A stretch of DNA of 64,000 bases, taken from NCBI RefSeq assembly GCF_900111805.1, contig NZ_FOJN01000007.1:124001-188000 (forward strand), given 5' to 3'. The notes under the pieces were generated by a model. It saw nothing but the letters and a program-made list of their open reading frames with translations. It had not been told where the DNA came from and did no database searches. A program made the translations under genes and the position numbers. This DNA comes from Rhodococcoides kroppenstedtii. Its GTDB lineage: Bacteria; Actinomycetota; Actinomycetes; Mycobacteriales; Mycobacteriaceae. Of this stretch, positions 28,239 through 35,712 are shown in pieces. The first letter of the stretch is position 1, and each line of letters begins with the position of its first letter.

Positions 28239-29078
28239 TCATCCAGGCGACGCAGCGTCCAGTACCGCCCACCCGCCATGGTGGGAGAACACCTCGTACG
28301 GCCGTCCGGAGCGGGCGGCGAGCGCGGTGACGGCGTCCGCGTCGAAGACTCGAACGTGACCGTGGCATGCCTGTGCCTCGTCCTCGTACGGCACCGCGAT
28401 CACGACGCGGCGTCGGGCGACGCGCAGCGCTTCGGCGACGATGCGGTCGCCGAGGTCGGCGTCGACGTGCTCGAGCAGGTGCAGCGCGGTCACGGTGTCG
28501 ACGGCGTCGTCGGGCACGGGGACGTCCGCTGCATCGCAGACGAGCGTCTCGACGTCGATGCCGAGGGGTGCTCGCATCGCGTCGAGCAGCCGCATCGTGC
28601 CGGCGTGGAGGTCGGTGGCGATCACCGGGACACCGCGGGCGGCGAGTCGCAGCGGAAAGAAGCCGAAGCAGGACCCCAGGTCCAGAACCGTTCCCTCGAC
28701 GAGTGATTCGGCCACCTCGTGCACGGGCGCGAAGTCGGCCGTCCCGTCGAGGAGGTCGCGCAGGGACTGTCGGTAGTAGGTTGCCCAGGCGTCGATCGGA
28801 TCGTCCACGGTCGAGCGCACCAGGCCGACCATGACGGCCTCGAACTCGTCTTGCCCGGCGCCGACCTCCGCGACCCGCGCGGTCACCTCCGCCACGAGCG
28901 ACTCACGCAATCGGTCGGCAGGCAAGGTATGGGTGACCACCAGCCGGCCACCCACCCGTCGTACCGTCACCGACACCGCACCAGGCACCCCCGACTCCCG
29001 CATCACCGTGACCGTGCCGTGGGACCACACTCCCGGCGTGCCGGGGGCGAGGGAGTCGAACGGGGCGAGGGTCGGCAT
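28239..29078 (-). CDS. mftM: Mycofactocin oligosaccharide methyltransferase-like protein
   Basis: 279 residues starting at ATG 29078 on the minus strand. The C-terminal part is a class I SAM-dependent methyltransferase: VLDLGSCFGFFPLRLAARG (motif I), VIATDLHAG, TVTALHLLEHVD and RRRVVIAVPYE. The N-terminal ~110 residues (VWSHGTVTVMRESGVPGAVSVTVRR…) are a separate domain typical of MftM, which methylates a glucose of the oligoglucosyl chain of mycofactocin. Divergent position to mftA supports this. A leaderless promoter (TACGCT, 29085-29090) and the palindrome at 29152 lie upstream. The identification is from recognised sequence pattern and location. Confidence 0.75.
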   Translation of the reverse strand: MPTLAPFDSLAPGTPGVWSHGTVTVMRESGVPGAVSVTVRRVGGRLVVTHTLPADRLRESLVAEVTARVAEVGAGQDEFEAVMVGLVRSTVDDPIDAWATYYRQSLRDLLDGTADFAPVHEVAESLVEGTVLDLGSCFGFFPLRLAARGVPVIATDLHAGTMRLLDAMRAPLGIDVETLVCDAADVPVPDDAVDTVTALHLLEHVDADLGDRIVAEALRVARRRVVIAVPYEDEAQACHGHVRVFDADAVTALAARSGRPYEVFSHHGGWAVLDAASPG

Positions 29079-29084
29079 GCGCCG

Positions 29085-29090
29085 AGCGTA
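29085..29090 (-). promoter_or_regulatory. -10 box TACGCT of mftM
   Basis: On the minus strand TACGCT is followed by 6 nt and the mftM ATG at 29078. It starts 70.5 bp from the centre of the shared palindrome. Confidence 0.4.
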
Positions 29091-29151
29091 GGTCGCTGAC
29101 GAGGCCGGCCGGGCCGGATGCGCGCGAACCCTCGGGTGCGCCGGTGAGCCA

Positions 29152-29169
29152 CCTACCCGATCGGGCGGT
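29152..29169. promoter_or_regulatory. Island operator copy 3, between mftM and mftA
   Basis: CCTACCCGATCGGGCGGT matches the perfect copy at 23041 in 15 of 18 positions, with the inner CCCGATCGGG fully symmetric. The centre (29160.5) lies midway between the divergent promoters, about 71 bp from the mftA -10 candidate and 70 bp from that of mftM. Confidence 0.65.
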
Positions 29170-29231
29170 TCTGCACTGCCGCACCGGGTTCGCTTCACCG
29201 CGGACCGCCGCGAGGCGGGCCGCGACGGGCC

Positions 29232-29237
29232 TAGCGT
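29232..29237 (+). promoter_or_regulatory. Candidate -10 box TAGCGT for the mft operon
   Basis: TAGCGT in CCTAGCGTCGTC is the best TANNNT box in the 215-bp mftM-mftA gap; it would give a leader of about 50 nt containing the mftA ribosome site GAGAGGAAG. Confidence 0.4.
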
Positions 29238-29292
29238 CGTCGACCACGGGACGCACTCGACCGTCCCCTCCGTCCGTCCGAGAGGAAGTCCC

Positions 29293-29403
29293 ATGACCGA
29301 GAAGAACACCGTCGCCACCACCGAGGACGACACCGCCCGTCCGTTGGTCCAGGAGTCGCTGGTCGAGGACGTGTCCATCGACGGCATGTGCGGCGTGTAC
29401 TGA
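29293..29403 (+). CDS. mftA: Mycofactocin precursor peptide
   Basis: 36 residues, a short gene (ribosome site GAGAGGAAG at 29280-29288). The C-terminus IDGMCGVY is the invariant mycofactocin core; the last two residues, Val35 and Tyr36, are the ones decarboxylated, crosslinked and excised to form the redox cofactor. The acidic leader (TTEDDTARPLVQESLVEDVS) is what MftB binds. The stop overlaps the mftB start (TGATG). It heads the biosynthetic operon. Confidence 0.97.
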   Translation: MTEKNTVATTEDDTARPLVQESLVEDVSIDGMCGVY

Positions 29404-29744
29404 TGACCGCCGCAGCGTCCCCGACGGCCCCCGCAGGGAGTCTGCTGACAGGTCGGTGGCAACTTGCCCCTCAGGTGGCCGTGCGCCCGGAGCCGTTCGG
29501 GGCGCTGCTGTACCACTTCGGCACCCGGCGGCTGTCCTTCCTCAAGACCCGCGGCGTGCTGGCGGTCGTGCGGTCACTGCCCGAGCACCCCGATGTGAGG
29601 TCGGCACTGTCCGCGGCGGCGGTGCCGGACGACGCCGTTCCGCAGTATCTACACGCTCTGACCGCGCTCGCCGAGTCGTCGATGATCGTTCCGGCGCAGC
29701 AGGACTCGGTGCTTCAGGTCTCACCCAAGGAGGACCTCGCATGA
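29403..29744 (+). CDS. mftB: Mycofactocin precursor-binding chaperone (RiPP recognition element)
   Basis: 113 residues from ATG 29403, overlapping the mftA stop. It matches MftB: LAPQVAVRPEPFGALLYHFGTRRLSFLKTRGVLAVV, a PqqD-like winged-helix recognition element that presents the MftA leader to the radical SAM enzyme MftC. An upstream in-frame ATG (29388) lies inside the essential mftA core codons and is unlikely to be used. The stop overlaps the mftC start. Confidence 0.95.
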   Translation: MTAAASPTAPAGSLLTGRWQLAPQVAVRPEPFGALLYHFGTRRLSFLKTRGVLAVVRSLPEHPDVRSALSAAAVPDDAVPQYLHALTALAESSMIVPAQQDSVLQVSPKEDLA

Positions 29745-31021
29745 CAGCCCCGACAGCCCCGCAACCCGTGGGCCGACTGATCGACCGGTTCGAACTGGGA
29801 CTCGATGCCCCCATCTGCCTGACGTGGGAGCTGACCTACGCCTGCAACCTCTCGTGCGTGCACTGCCTGTCGTCCTCCGGCCGGCGCGATCCGCGTGAAC
29901 TGTCGACGGAGCAGTGCAAGGCCGTCATCGACGAGTTGCAGCGCATGCAGGTCTTCTACGTCAACATCGGCGGCGGCGAACCCACCGTCCGCTCCGACTT
30001 CTGGGAACTCGTCGACTACGCCACCGACCACCAGGTGGGCGTGAAGTTCTCCACCAACGGCGTGCGGATCGACGAGACCGTCGCCGCGCGCCTTGCCGCG
30101 TCCGACTACGTCGACGTCCAGATCTCGCTCGACGGCGCCACCGCCGAGGTCAACGACGCGGTCCGCGGGCCGGGCTCGTTCGACATGGCGGTCCGGGCAC
30201 TGCGCAATCTGAAGGACGCGGGCTTCCGGGACGCGAAGATCTCCGTCGTCGTCACCCGCCACAACGTCGCCCAGCTCGACGACTTCAAGGCCCTCGCCGA
30301 CACGTACGACGCCACCCTGCGGATCACTCGCCTGCGCCCGTCGGGCCGCGGCGCCGACGTCTGGGACGACCTGCATCCCACCGCGGCGCAGCAACGCGAA
30401 CTCTACGACTGGCTGGTCGCCAACGGGGAGGGCGTGCTCACCGGGGACTCGTTCTTCCACCTGTCCGCGTTCGGCGGCGCCCTGCCGGGCCTGAACCTGT
30501 GCGGCGCAGGCAGAGTGGTGTGCCTGATCGACCCGATCGGCGACGTCTACGCCTGCCCGTTCGCCATCCACGAGCAGTTCCTCGCCGGCAACGTCCTGCG
30601 CGACGCCACCGACACCCTCGGCGGCTTCCAGGCCGTCTGGCAGAACTCGGCGCTGTTCCGGGACCTGCGATCCCCGCAGACCGGTGGCGCGTGCAGCTCC
30701 TGCGCCCACTTCGACGCGTGCCGCGGCGGGTGCATGGCGGCGAAGTTCTTCACCGGGCTCCCGCTGGACGGCCCGGATCCCGAATGCGTGCAGGGCTACG
30801 GCGAATCCGCGCTCGCCGCCGATCGCGGCGAGATACCGAAGTCGTCCGTCGACCATTCCCGCAGCGGGAAGCGATCGACCCCCCGAGCCTCCGTCCCGCT
30901 GACGCTGTTGACGCGTCGGGACGGCGCCCCCGCCCTCGGGAAGGCCGGAGGCCGGCCGCCGACAACACTGTGCGACGAGAACCCCCTCGCGGGGCTGTCG
31001 CGAGAGGAGCGTTCCCGATGA
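29741..31021 (+). CDS. mftC: Mycofactocin radical SAM maturase
   Basis: 426 residues. The radical SAM motif is CNLSCVHC (Cys35, Cys39, Cys42; CX3CX2C), followed by INIGGGEPTVRSDF. The C-terminal SPASM-type cysteine region includes GRVVCLIDPIGDVYACPFAIHE and GGACSSCAHFDACRGGCMA for auxiliary Fe-S clusters. It oxidatively decarboxylates the MftA Tyr and then joins it to Val. The C-terminal ~50 residues after the SPASM region are Arg/Pro-rich and appear longer than the core enzyme requires. Ribosome site AAGGAGG at 29727-29733; ATGA overlap with mftD. Confidence 0.96.
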   Translation: MTAPTAPQPVGRLIDRFELGLDAPICLTWELTYACNLSCVHCLSSSGRRDPRELSTEQCKAVIDELQRMQVFYVNIGGGEPTVRSDFWELVDYATDHQVGVKFSTNGVRIDETVAARLAASDYVDVQISLDGATAEVNDAVRGPGSFDMAVRALRNLKDAGFRDAKISVVVTRHNVAQLDDFKALADTYDATLRITRLRPSGRGADVWDDLHPTAAQQRELYDWLVANGEGVLTGDSFFHLSAFGGALPGLNLCGAGRVVCLIDPIGDVYACPFAIHEQFLAGNVLRDATDTLGGFQAVWQNSALFRDLRSPQTGGACSSCAHFDACRGGCMAAKFFTGLPLDGPDPECVQGYGESALAADRGEIPKSSVDHSRSGKRSTPRASVPLTLLTRRDGAPALGKAGGRPPTTLCDENPLAGLSREERSR

Positions 31022-32253
31022 AGCGAATCCGATCTCCCTGGGCTCGGCCCGAGTGGATGGAGACCGTGGCGGAGGCCCAGCGGCGGGCGAAGAAGCGGCT
31101 GCCCCCGTCGGTCTACTCGGCGCTGATCGCCGGGTCCGAACGTGGCACGTCCTACGACGACAACCAGAGCGCGTTCGGCGAGTTGGGCTTCGCCCCCCGC
31201 GTCGCGGACCACGCCGCGACCCGCGATCTCGCGACCACGGTTCTGGGACAACAGCTCTCGATGCCGGTGATCATCTCGCCGACGGGGGTGCAGGCGGTGC
31301 ACCCGGACGGCGAGGTGGCCGTCGCCCGTGCCGCCGCGGCTCGCGGCGTTCCCATGGGACTGTCGTCGTTCGCCTCGAAGCCGATCGAGGACGTCACCGC
31401 CGTCCACGGTCAGACGTTGTTCCAGGTCTACTGGTTGGGCAGTCGCGCCGACATGGTCGCGCGCCTCGATCGTGCCCGCGCCGCCGGCGCCGTCGGGGTG
31501 ATCCTGACGCTGGACTGGTCCTTCTCCTACGGTCGGGATTGGGGCAGCCCCGCGATTCCGGAGCGGATGAACCTCGCCGCGATGGTGAAGTTCGCGCCCG
31601 AGGGTTTGCGTCGCCCGGCGTGGTTGCTCGATTTCGCACGCAGCGGCCGCATCCCCGATCTGACGACGCCCAACATCGTTCCGCCGGGTGCGCCGCAGAC
31701 GCCGACGTTCTTCGGCGCCTACGGTATGTGGCAGCAGACGCCGCCGCCGACGTGGGAGGACATCGCCTGGTTGCGACGTCAGTGGGACGGGCCGTTCGTG
31801 CTCAAGGGCATCTCCCGCGTCGACGACGCGAAACGTGCCGTCGATGCCGGGTTCTCCGCGATCTCGGTGTCCAACCACGGTGGCAACAATCTCGACGGCA
31901 CGCCGGCCGCGATCAGGATGCTGCCCGCGATCGCCGACGCCGTCGGCGACGAGATCGAGGTGCTGCTCGACGGCGGGATCCGGCGAGGCAGCGACGTCGT
32001 CAAGGCCGTCGCGCTCGGTGCGCGCGCGGTGATGATCGGGCGCGCCTACCTGTGGGGTCTCGCCGCGGGCGGGCAGGCCGGCGTCGAGAACGTCCTCGAC
32101 GTGCTGCGCATGGGTATGGACTCGACCCTGCTCGGACTCGGCAAGGCGTCGGTCCACGATCTGTCGCCGGCCGACGTCGTCGTCCCGGACGGGTTCACGC
32201 GCACCCTCGGTGTCGATCCGGCGCGAACCCTGACCGCCGTCGCGATGCCTTAG
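31018..32253 (+). CDS. mftD: Pre-mycofactocin synthase, FMN-dependent alpha-hydroxyacid oxidase family
   Basis: 411 residues starting at the ATG that overlaps the mftC stop. The FMN (L-lactate dehydrogenase/glycolate oxidase) TIM barrel is evident: MPVIISPTGVQAVHPDGEVAVARAA, FVLKGISRVDDAKRAVDAG, ISVSNHGGNNLDGTPA (catalytic His region), EVLLDGGIRRGSDVVKAVALGARAVMIGRAYLWGL. MftD oxidatively deaminates the excised Val-Tyr lactam to give the redox-active alpha-keto amide. In most mft operons mftE follows directly; here two other genes intervene. Confidence 0.95.
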   Translation: MKRIRSPWARPEWMETVAEAQRRAKKRLPPSVYSALIAGSERGTSYDDNQSAFGELGFAPRVADHAATRDLATTVLGQQLSMPVIISPTGVQAVHPDGEVAVARAAAARGVPMGLSSFASKPIEDVTAVHGQTLFQVYWLGSRADMVARLDRARAAGAVGVILTLDWSFSYGRDWGSPAIPERMNLAAMVKFAPEGLRRPAWLLDFARSGRIPDLTTPNIVPPGAPQTPTFFGAYGMWQQTPPPTWEDIAWLRRQWDGPFVLKGISRVDDAKRAVDAGFSAISVSNHGGNNLDGTPAAIRMLPAIADAVGDEIEVLLDGGIRRGSDVVKAVALGARAVMIGRAYLWGLAAGGQAGVENVLDVLRMGMDSTLLGLGKASVHDLSPADVVVPDGFTRTLGVDPARTLTAVAMP

Positions 32254-32278
32254 CGGGGCGGGGTGAGACGATGGGCCG

Positions 32279-32797
32279 GTGACCGATCGCACCGGGCCCG
32301 TCGTCCGCCTCGCCCCCATGGACGCGGATCGCCTGCCTGCCTGGATCGAGGCGGGCAAGGCGGACTACCGCGCCGACCGCATCAGAGCGGGCGAACCGGT
32401 GGACCGCGCCACGGACGAGGCCGAGCAGACCTATGCCGCGTGGTTCGCACACGGCGAACCCGCCCCCGACCACCTGGTGCGCGACGTCGTGTGGGACGAG
32501 GCCGTCGTCGGGTCGCTGTGGGTCGGGCCGCAGAGCATCGGACGCACCGACGAGTGGTGGGTGTGGAACGTCGAGATCGCCGAGGAGTACCGCGGCCGCG
32601 GGTTCGGTCGACGTGCCATGGAGCTCGCCGAGGACCTGGTGCGCGAGCACGGAGCAACGTCGTTGGGCCTGAACGTCTTCGGCTTCAACACGGCGGCGCG
32701 GCGACTGTACGAGTCGCTGGGCTACGACGTCACGGCCGTCCGGATGAGCAAGCCGCTGGACGCGGAGCGGCCCGGCATGACAGAGCCGCAGGCATGA
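32279..32797 (+). CDS. GNAT-family N-acetyltransferase
   Basis: 172 residues from GTG 32279, 25 bp after mftD. The acetyl-CoA loop is EIAEEYRGRGFGRRAMELAE and the C-terminal strand region GLNVFGFNTAARRLYESLGYDV, typical of GNAT enzymes. The substrate is unknown. Its stop overlaps the next ATG (ATGA), and that gene in turn overlaps mftE, so this enzyme is translationally chained into the mycofactocin operon. A role in modifying mycofactocin or a pathway enzyme is possible but unproven. Confidence 0.85.
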   Translation: MTDRTGPVVRLAPMDADRLPAWIEAGKADYRADRIRAGEPVDRATDEAEQTYAAWFAHGEPAPDHLVRDVVWDEAVVGSLWVGPQSIGRTDEWWVWNVEIAEEYRGRGFGRRAMELAEDLVREHGATSLGLNVFGFNTAARRLYESLGYDVTAVRMSKPLDAERPGMTEPQA

Positions 32798-33546
32798 CGG
32801 AGCAGGGGCAGGAGGACCCGCGATTCGACTCGCCCCTGCCCGCCGACCCGCGCGAACTCCGGGACGCTTTCACCCGGTTCATGATGTCGTACCGCTTCGG
32901 GCTCGACGAGTTGCTGACCAAGATCAACATCCTCCGCGACGAGTTCGCCCACCTGCACAGCTACAACCCCATCGAACACGTCTCGTCCCGGCTGAAGACG
33001 CCGGAATCGTTGGTGCAGAAGGCCGTGCGCAAGAACGTCCCGCTGACCTTCGACGGAGTCCGCGAGAACATCTTCGACATCGCCGGCGTGCGCATCAACT
33101 GCAGCTTCGTCGCCGACACCTACACCGTGAAGGACATGCTCGTCGGGCGGGACGACGTGCGGGTGGTCGACTACGAGGACTACATCGCGAACCCGAAACC
33201 CAACGGCTACCGCAGTCTTCACCTCACGGTGGAGATTCCGGTCTCGCTGTCCGATCGTGTGCAGCGGGTCCCCGTCGAGGTGCAGATCCGCACGATGGCG
33301 ATGGACTTCTGGGCCAGCCTGGAGCACAAGATCTTCTACAAGTACGACGGCGAGGTTCCGACTCGGCTGCGGACCGAGCTGCGCGATGCCGCGATCGCCG
33401 CGTACCGCCTGGACGTCACCATGGAGCGTCTGCACACGGAGGTGACGGCGCTCGACGCCGAGCGGACGCCGCGGACGGACACCGTGGACATCGGAGCCCT
33501 CGAGGGCGTCTTCCTGCGATCGCTGCTCGGGGACGGCGGGCGGTGA
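32794..33546 (+). CDS. RelA/SpoT-type (small alarmone synthetase-like) nucleotidyltransferase
   Basis: 250 residues, a stand-alone synthetase domain without the HD hydrolase or TGS/ACT parts of full Rel. VSSRLKTPESLVQKAV, DIAGVRINCSFV, ANPKPNGYRSLHLTV and VEVQIRTMAMDFWASLEHKIFYKY are the synthetase motifs of the RelP/RelQ-like class. It would make (p)ppGpp or a related pyrophosphorylated nucleotide. It overlaps the GNAT gene upstream and mftE downstream (GTGA). No reason for its presence in a cofactor operon is established; stress-linked control of alcohol use is one idea. Confidence 0.85.
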   Translation: MTEQGQEDPRFDSPLPADPRELRDAFTRFMMSYRFGLDELLTKINILRDEFAHLHSYNPIEHVSSRLKTPESLVQKAVRKNVPLTFDGVRENIFDIAGVRINCSFVADTYTVKDMLVGRDDVRVVDYEDYIANPKPNGYRSLHLTVEIPVSLSDRVQRVPVEVQIRTMAMDFWASLEHKIFYKYDGEVPTRLRTELRDAAIAAYRLDVTMERLHTEVTALDAERTPRTDTVDIGALEGVFLRSLLGDGGR

Positions 33547-34232
33547 CCTCGCTCGGCGAGCGGGTCTGGACGGACGTGCCCGGCGGAACCGTCGCAGTGC
33601 CCGTCGGATCGGTGGAACAGCACGGCCCGCACCTGCCGCTCGACACCGACACCCGCATCGCGGCGGCGGTCGCCGAGGCCGTCACGGAGACGGTGGGAGG
33701 CGGTCTGGTGGCCCCCGCGATCACCTACGGCGCCAGCGGAGAGCACGAAGGGTTTCGGGGCACGGTGTCGATCGGACTCGACGTGCTCACCTCCCTCGTG
33801 GTCGAGTACGGACGGTCGGCGTTCCGGTGGGCCGAGCGGGTGGTGTTCGTGAACGGCCACGGCGGCAACGGCAGCGCGCTGCGCGACGCCGTGACACTGC
33901 TGCGCCACGAGGGGCGCGACGCCGCGTGGTTTCCGTGCGCGGTCCCGGGCGCCGACGCGCACGCCGGCCGGACCGAGACCTCGCTGCTCCTGCACCTCGA
34001 TCCGCGGTCGGTCCGGGTCGACGCGGCCGAAGCGGGGGTGACGGATCCGGTGTCGAACCTCATGGACCGCTTGAGAGTCGAGGGGGTGGCGGGTGTCTCG
34101 CCCACCGGTGTCCTGGGCGATCCGACGGGCGCGAACGCCGCGGAGGGTGAGCGCCTTCTCACCGATCTGCGGCACCGCTTCCGAGTGTCCGTCGATCGGT
34201 GGACACCCGACGACCGCGCCGTGCTGCGCTGA
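33543..34232 (+). CDS. mftE: Mycofactocin precursor peptide peptidase (creatininase family)
   Basis: 229 residues from GTG 33543. Creatininase-family metal ligands and motifs: [31 protein letters not shown] and [19 protein letters not shown]. MftE cleaves the modified MftA to release the Val-Tyr derived dipeptide (AHDP) for MftD. The length is normal. It is separated from mftD by the GNAT and alarmone-synthetase genes but remains coupled to the latter by a GTGA overlap. Confidence 0.94.
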   Translation: MTSLGERVWTDVPGGTVAVPVGSVEQHGPHLPLDTDTRIAAAVAEAVTETVGGGLVAPAITYGASGEHEGFRGTVSIGLDVLTSLVVEYGRSAFRWAERVVFVNGHGGNGSALRDAVTLLRHEGRDAAWFPCAVPGADAHAGRTETSLLLHLDPRSVRVDAAEAGVTDPVSNLMDRLRVEGVAGVSPTGVLGDPTGANAAEGERLLTDLRHRFRVSVDRWTPDDRAVLR

Positions 34233-34264
34233 TTCCGATCACGGCTCCCGATGTCGAGGGAGCT

Positions 34265-35707
34265 ATGACAAATCCCGATCCGGTTGCTTACGATGACCCG
34301 ATGCGTGACGGTCGACTACCCGACGGATTCGGCGTCCGGATCGACCCGAGGGTGCGCTCGCTGTCCGGTGGTCGCGTTCTGATCGGCGGATCGCCGCCGC
34401 GCATGGTGACCTTGGCACCCGAGGCCGCGGCGATGATCGGCGACGGATTCCTGCGGGTGAGCGATCCCGATTCCGCCGTCGTCGCCCGTCGCCTCCTCGA
34501 CTCCGGTGTCGCCAATCCTCGCCCGATGTCCGTCCCCTCCGCCGCCGACGTCACGGTGGTGGTGCCGGTCAAGGACAACCGTGACGGGCTCCACCGGCTG
34601 CTGAAGTCGCTGCGGGGACTGCGCGTCGTCGTGGTCGACGACGGGTCCTCGGTGCCGATCGAGGTGCCCGCCGGGTTCGGCGACGATCCGGCTGCACCGT
34701 CGGTCACCGTGGTGCGGCACGAGTCGGCCCGCGGCCCGGCCGCGGCCCGCAACACGGGACTGGGCGCGGCCGGCACCGATTTCGTGGCGTTCCTCGACTC
34801 CGACGTGGTGCCCCGGAAGGGGTGGCTCGAGGTGGTGCTGAGCCATTTCTCCGACCCGTCGGTGGGGCTGGTGGCGCCGCGCATCGTCGCGCTCGAACCG
34901 GAGGGCAGCGCGCTCGCTCGCTACGAGCATGCCCGGTCCTCGCTCGACCTCGGCCGGCGGGAGGGACCGGTTCGTGCCGGTGGTCCCGTGTCCTACGTGC
35001 CGAGCGCCGCCGTCGTGGTGCGCCGACGGGCCGTGCACGAGTGCGGCGGATTCGATCCCGACATGCACGTCGCCGAAGACGTCGATCTGTGCTGGCGCCT
35101 GCAGGACGCGGGGTGGCGGTTGCGGTACGAGCCGGTGGCGCGGGTGGCCCACGATCACCGCGTGACACTGCGAGAGTGGTTCGCGCGCAAGCTCTTCTAC
35201 GGTACGGGTGCGGTGTCCCTGGCTGCTCGACACGAGGGCAAGGTGCCCCCGGTCGTGATGTCCGTCCCCACCCTCGCGGCATTGCTGTTGACGGCCACGG
35301 GCACCCGAACCGGCCTGCTCGGCGCCGTGATCACCATGGCCGTGACCATCGGTCGGCTGCGACGGGTGTTCGCCGATCTCGATCACCCCACCCGCCTGGC
35401 CGCGGTCTTCGCGGCGCGCGGATTCGTCGGCGGCGCCTGGCAGCTGGCGTCCGCGGTGGTGCGCCACTACTGGCCGATCACCCTGCTCGCCATCCTTCTC
35501 TCCCGACGCATCCGGCGTCTCGCCGTGGCGATCGCGCTCGCGGAGGGTCTGCGCGACTGGGCGTCCCATCGTGAGCCCGGGGGACTGGGCCCGGTGTCCT
35601 ACGTGACCTACAAGCGTCTCGACGACGTCGCCTACGGCACCGGACTCTGGCTCGGCGCGGTGACCGAGCGAGACCACCGCCCCCTGATGCCCAAGCTCGT
35701 CGGGTAG
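34265..35707 (+). CDS. mftF: Mycofactocin glycosyltransferase
   Basis: 480 residues. N-terminal region [30 protein letters not shown] (typical MftF), then a GT2 glycosyltransferase: [52 protein letters not shown] (DxD) and [15 protein letters not shown]. The C-terminal part has hydrophobic segments ([27 protein letters not shown] and [12 protein letters not shown]), so it is probably membrane-associated. It adds the beta-1,4-glucose chain to premycofactocin. Start ATG 34265 has GAGGGAG just upstream; an in-frame ATG at 34301 is the alternative. Confidence 0.94.
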   Translation: MTNPDPVAYDDPMRDGRLPDGFGVRIDPRVRSLSGGRVLIGGSPPRMVTLAPEAAAMIGDGFLRVSDPDSAVVARRLLDSGVANPRPMSVPSAADVTVVVPVKDNRDGLHRLLKSLRGLRVVVVDDGSSVPIEVPAGFGDDPAAPSVTVVRHESARGPAAARNTGLGAAGTDFVAFLDSDVVPRKGWLEVVLSHFSDPSVGLVAPRIVALEPEGSALARYEHARSSLDLGRREGPVRAGGPVSYVPSAAVVVRRRAVHECGGFDPDMHVAEDVDLCWRLQDAGWRLRYEPVARVAHDHRVTLREWFARKLFYGTGAVSLAARHEGKVPPVVMSVPTLAALLLTATGTRTGLLGAVITMAVTIGRLRRVFADLDHPTRLAAVFAARGFVGGAWQLASAVVRHYWPITLLAILLSRRIRRLAVAIALAEGLRDWASHREPGGLGPVSYVTYKRLDDVAYGTGLWLGAVTERDHRPLMPKLVG

Positions 35708-35712
35708 TTCGC

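Noticed and set aside
29388-29402. Upstream start for mftB at 29388
   Set aside because: It would lie inside the mftA core codons; the overlapping TGATG start at 29403 gives the conserved MftB length.
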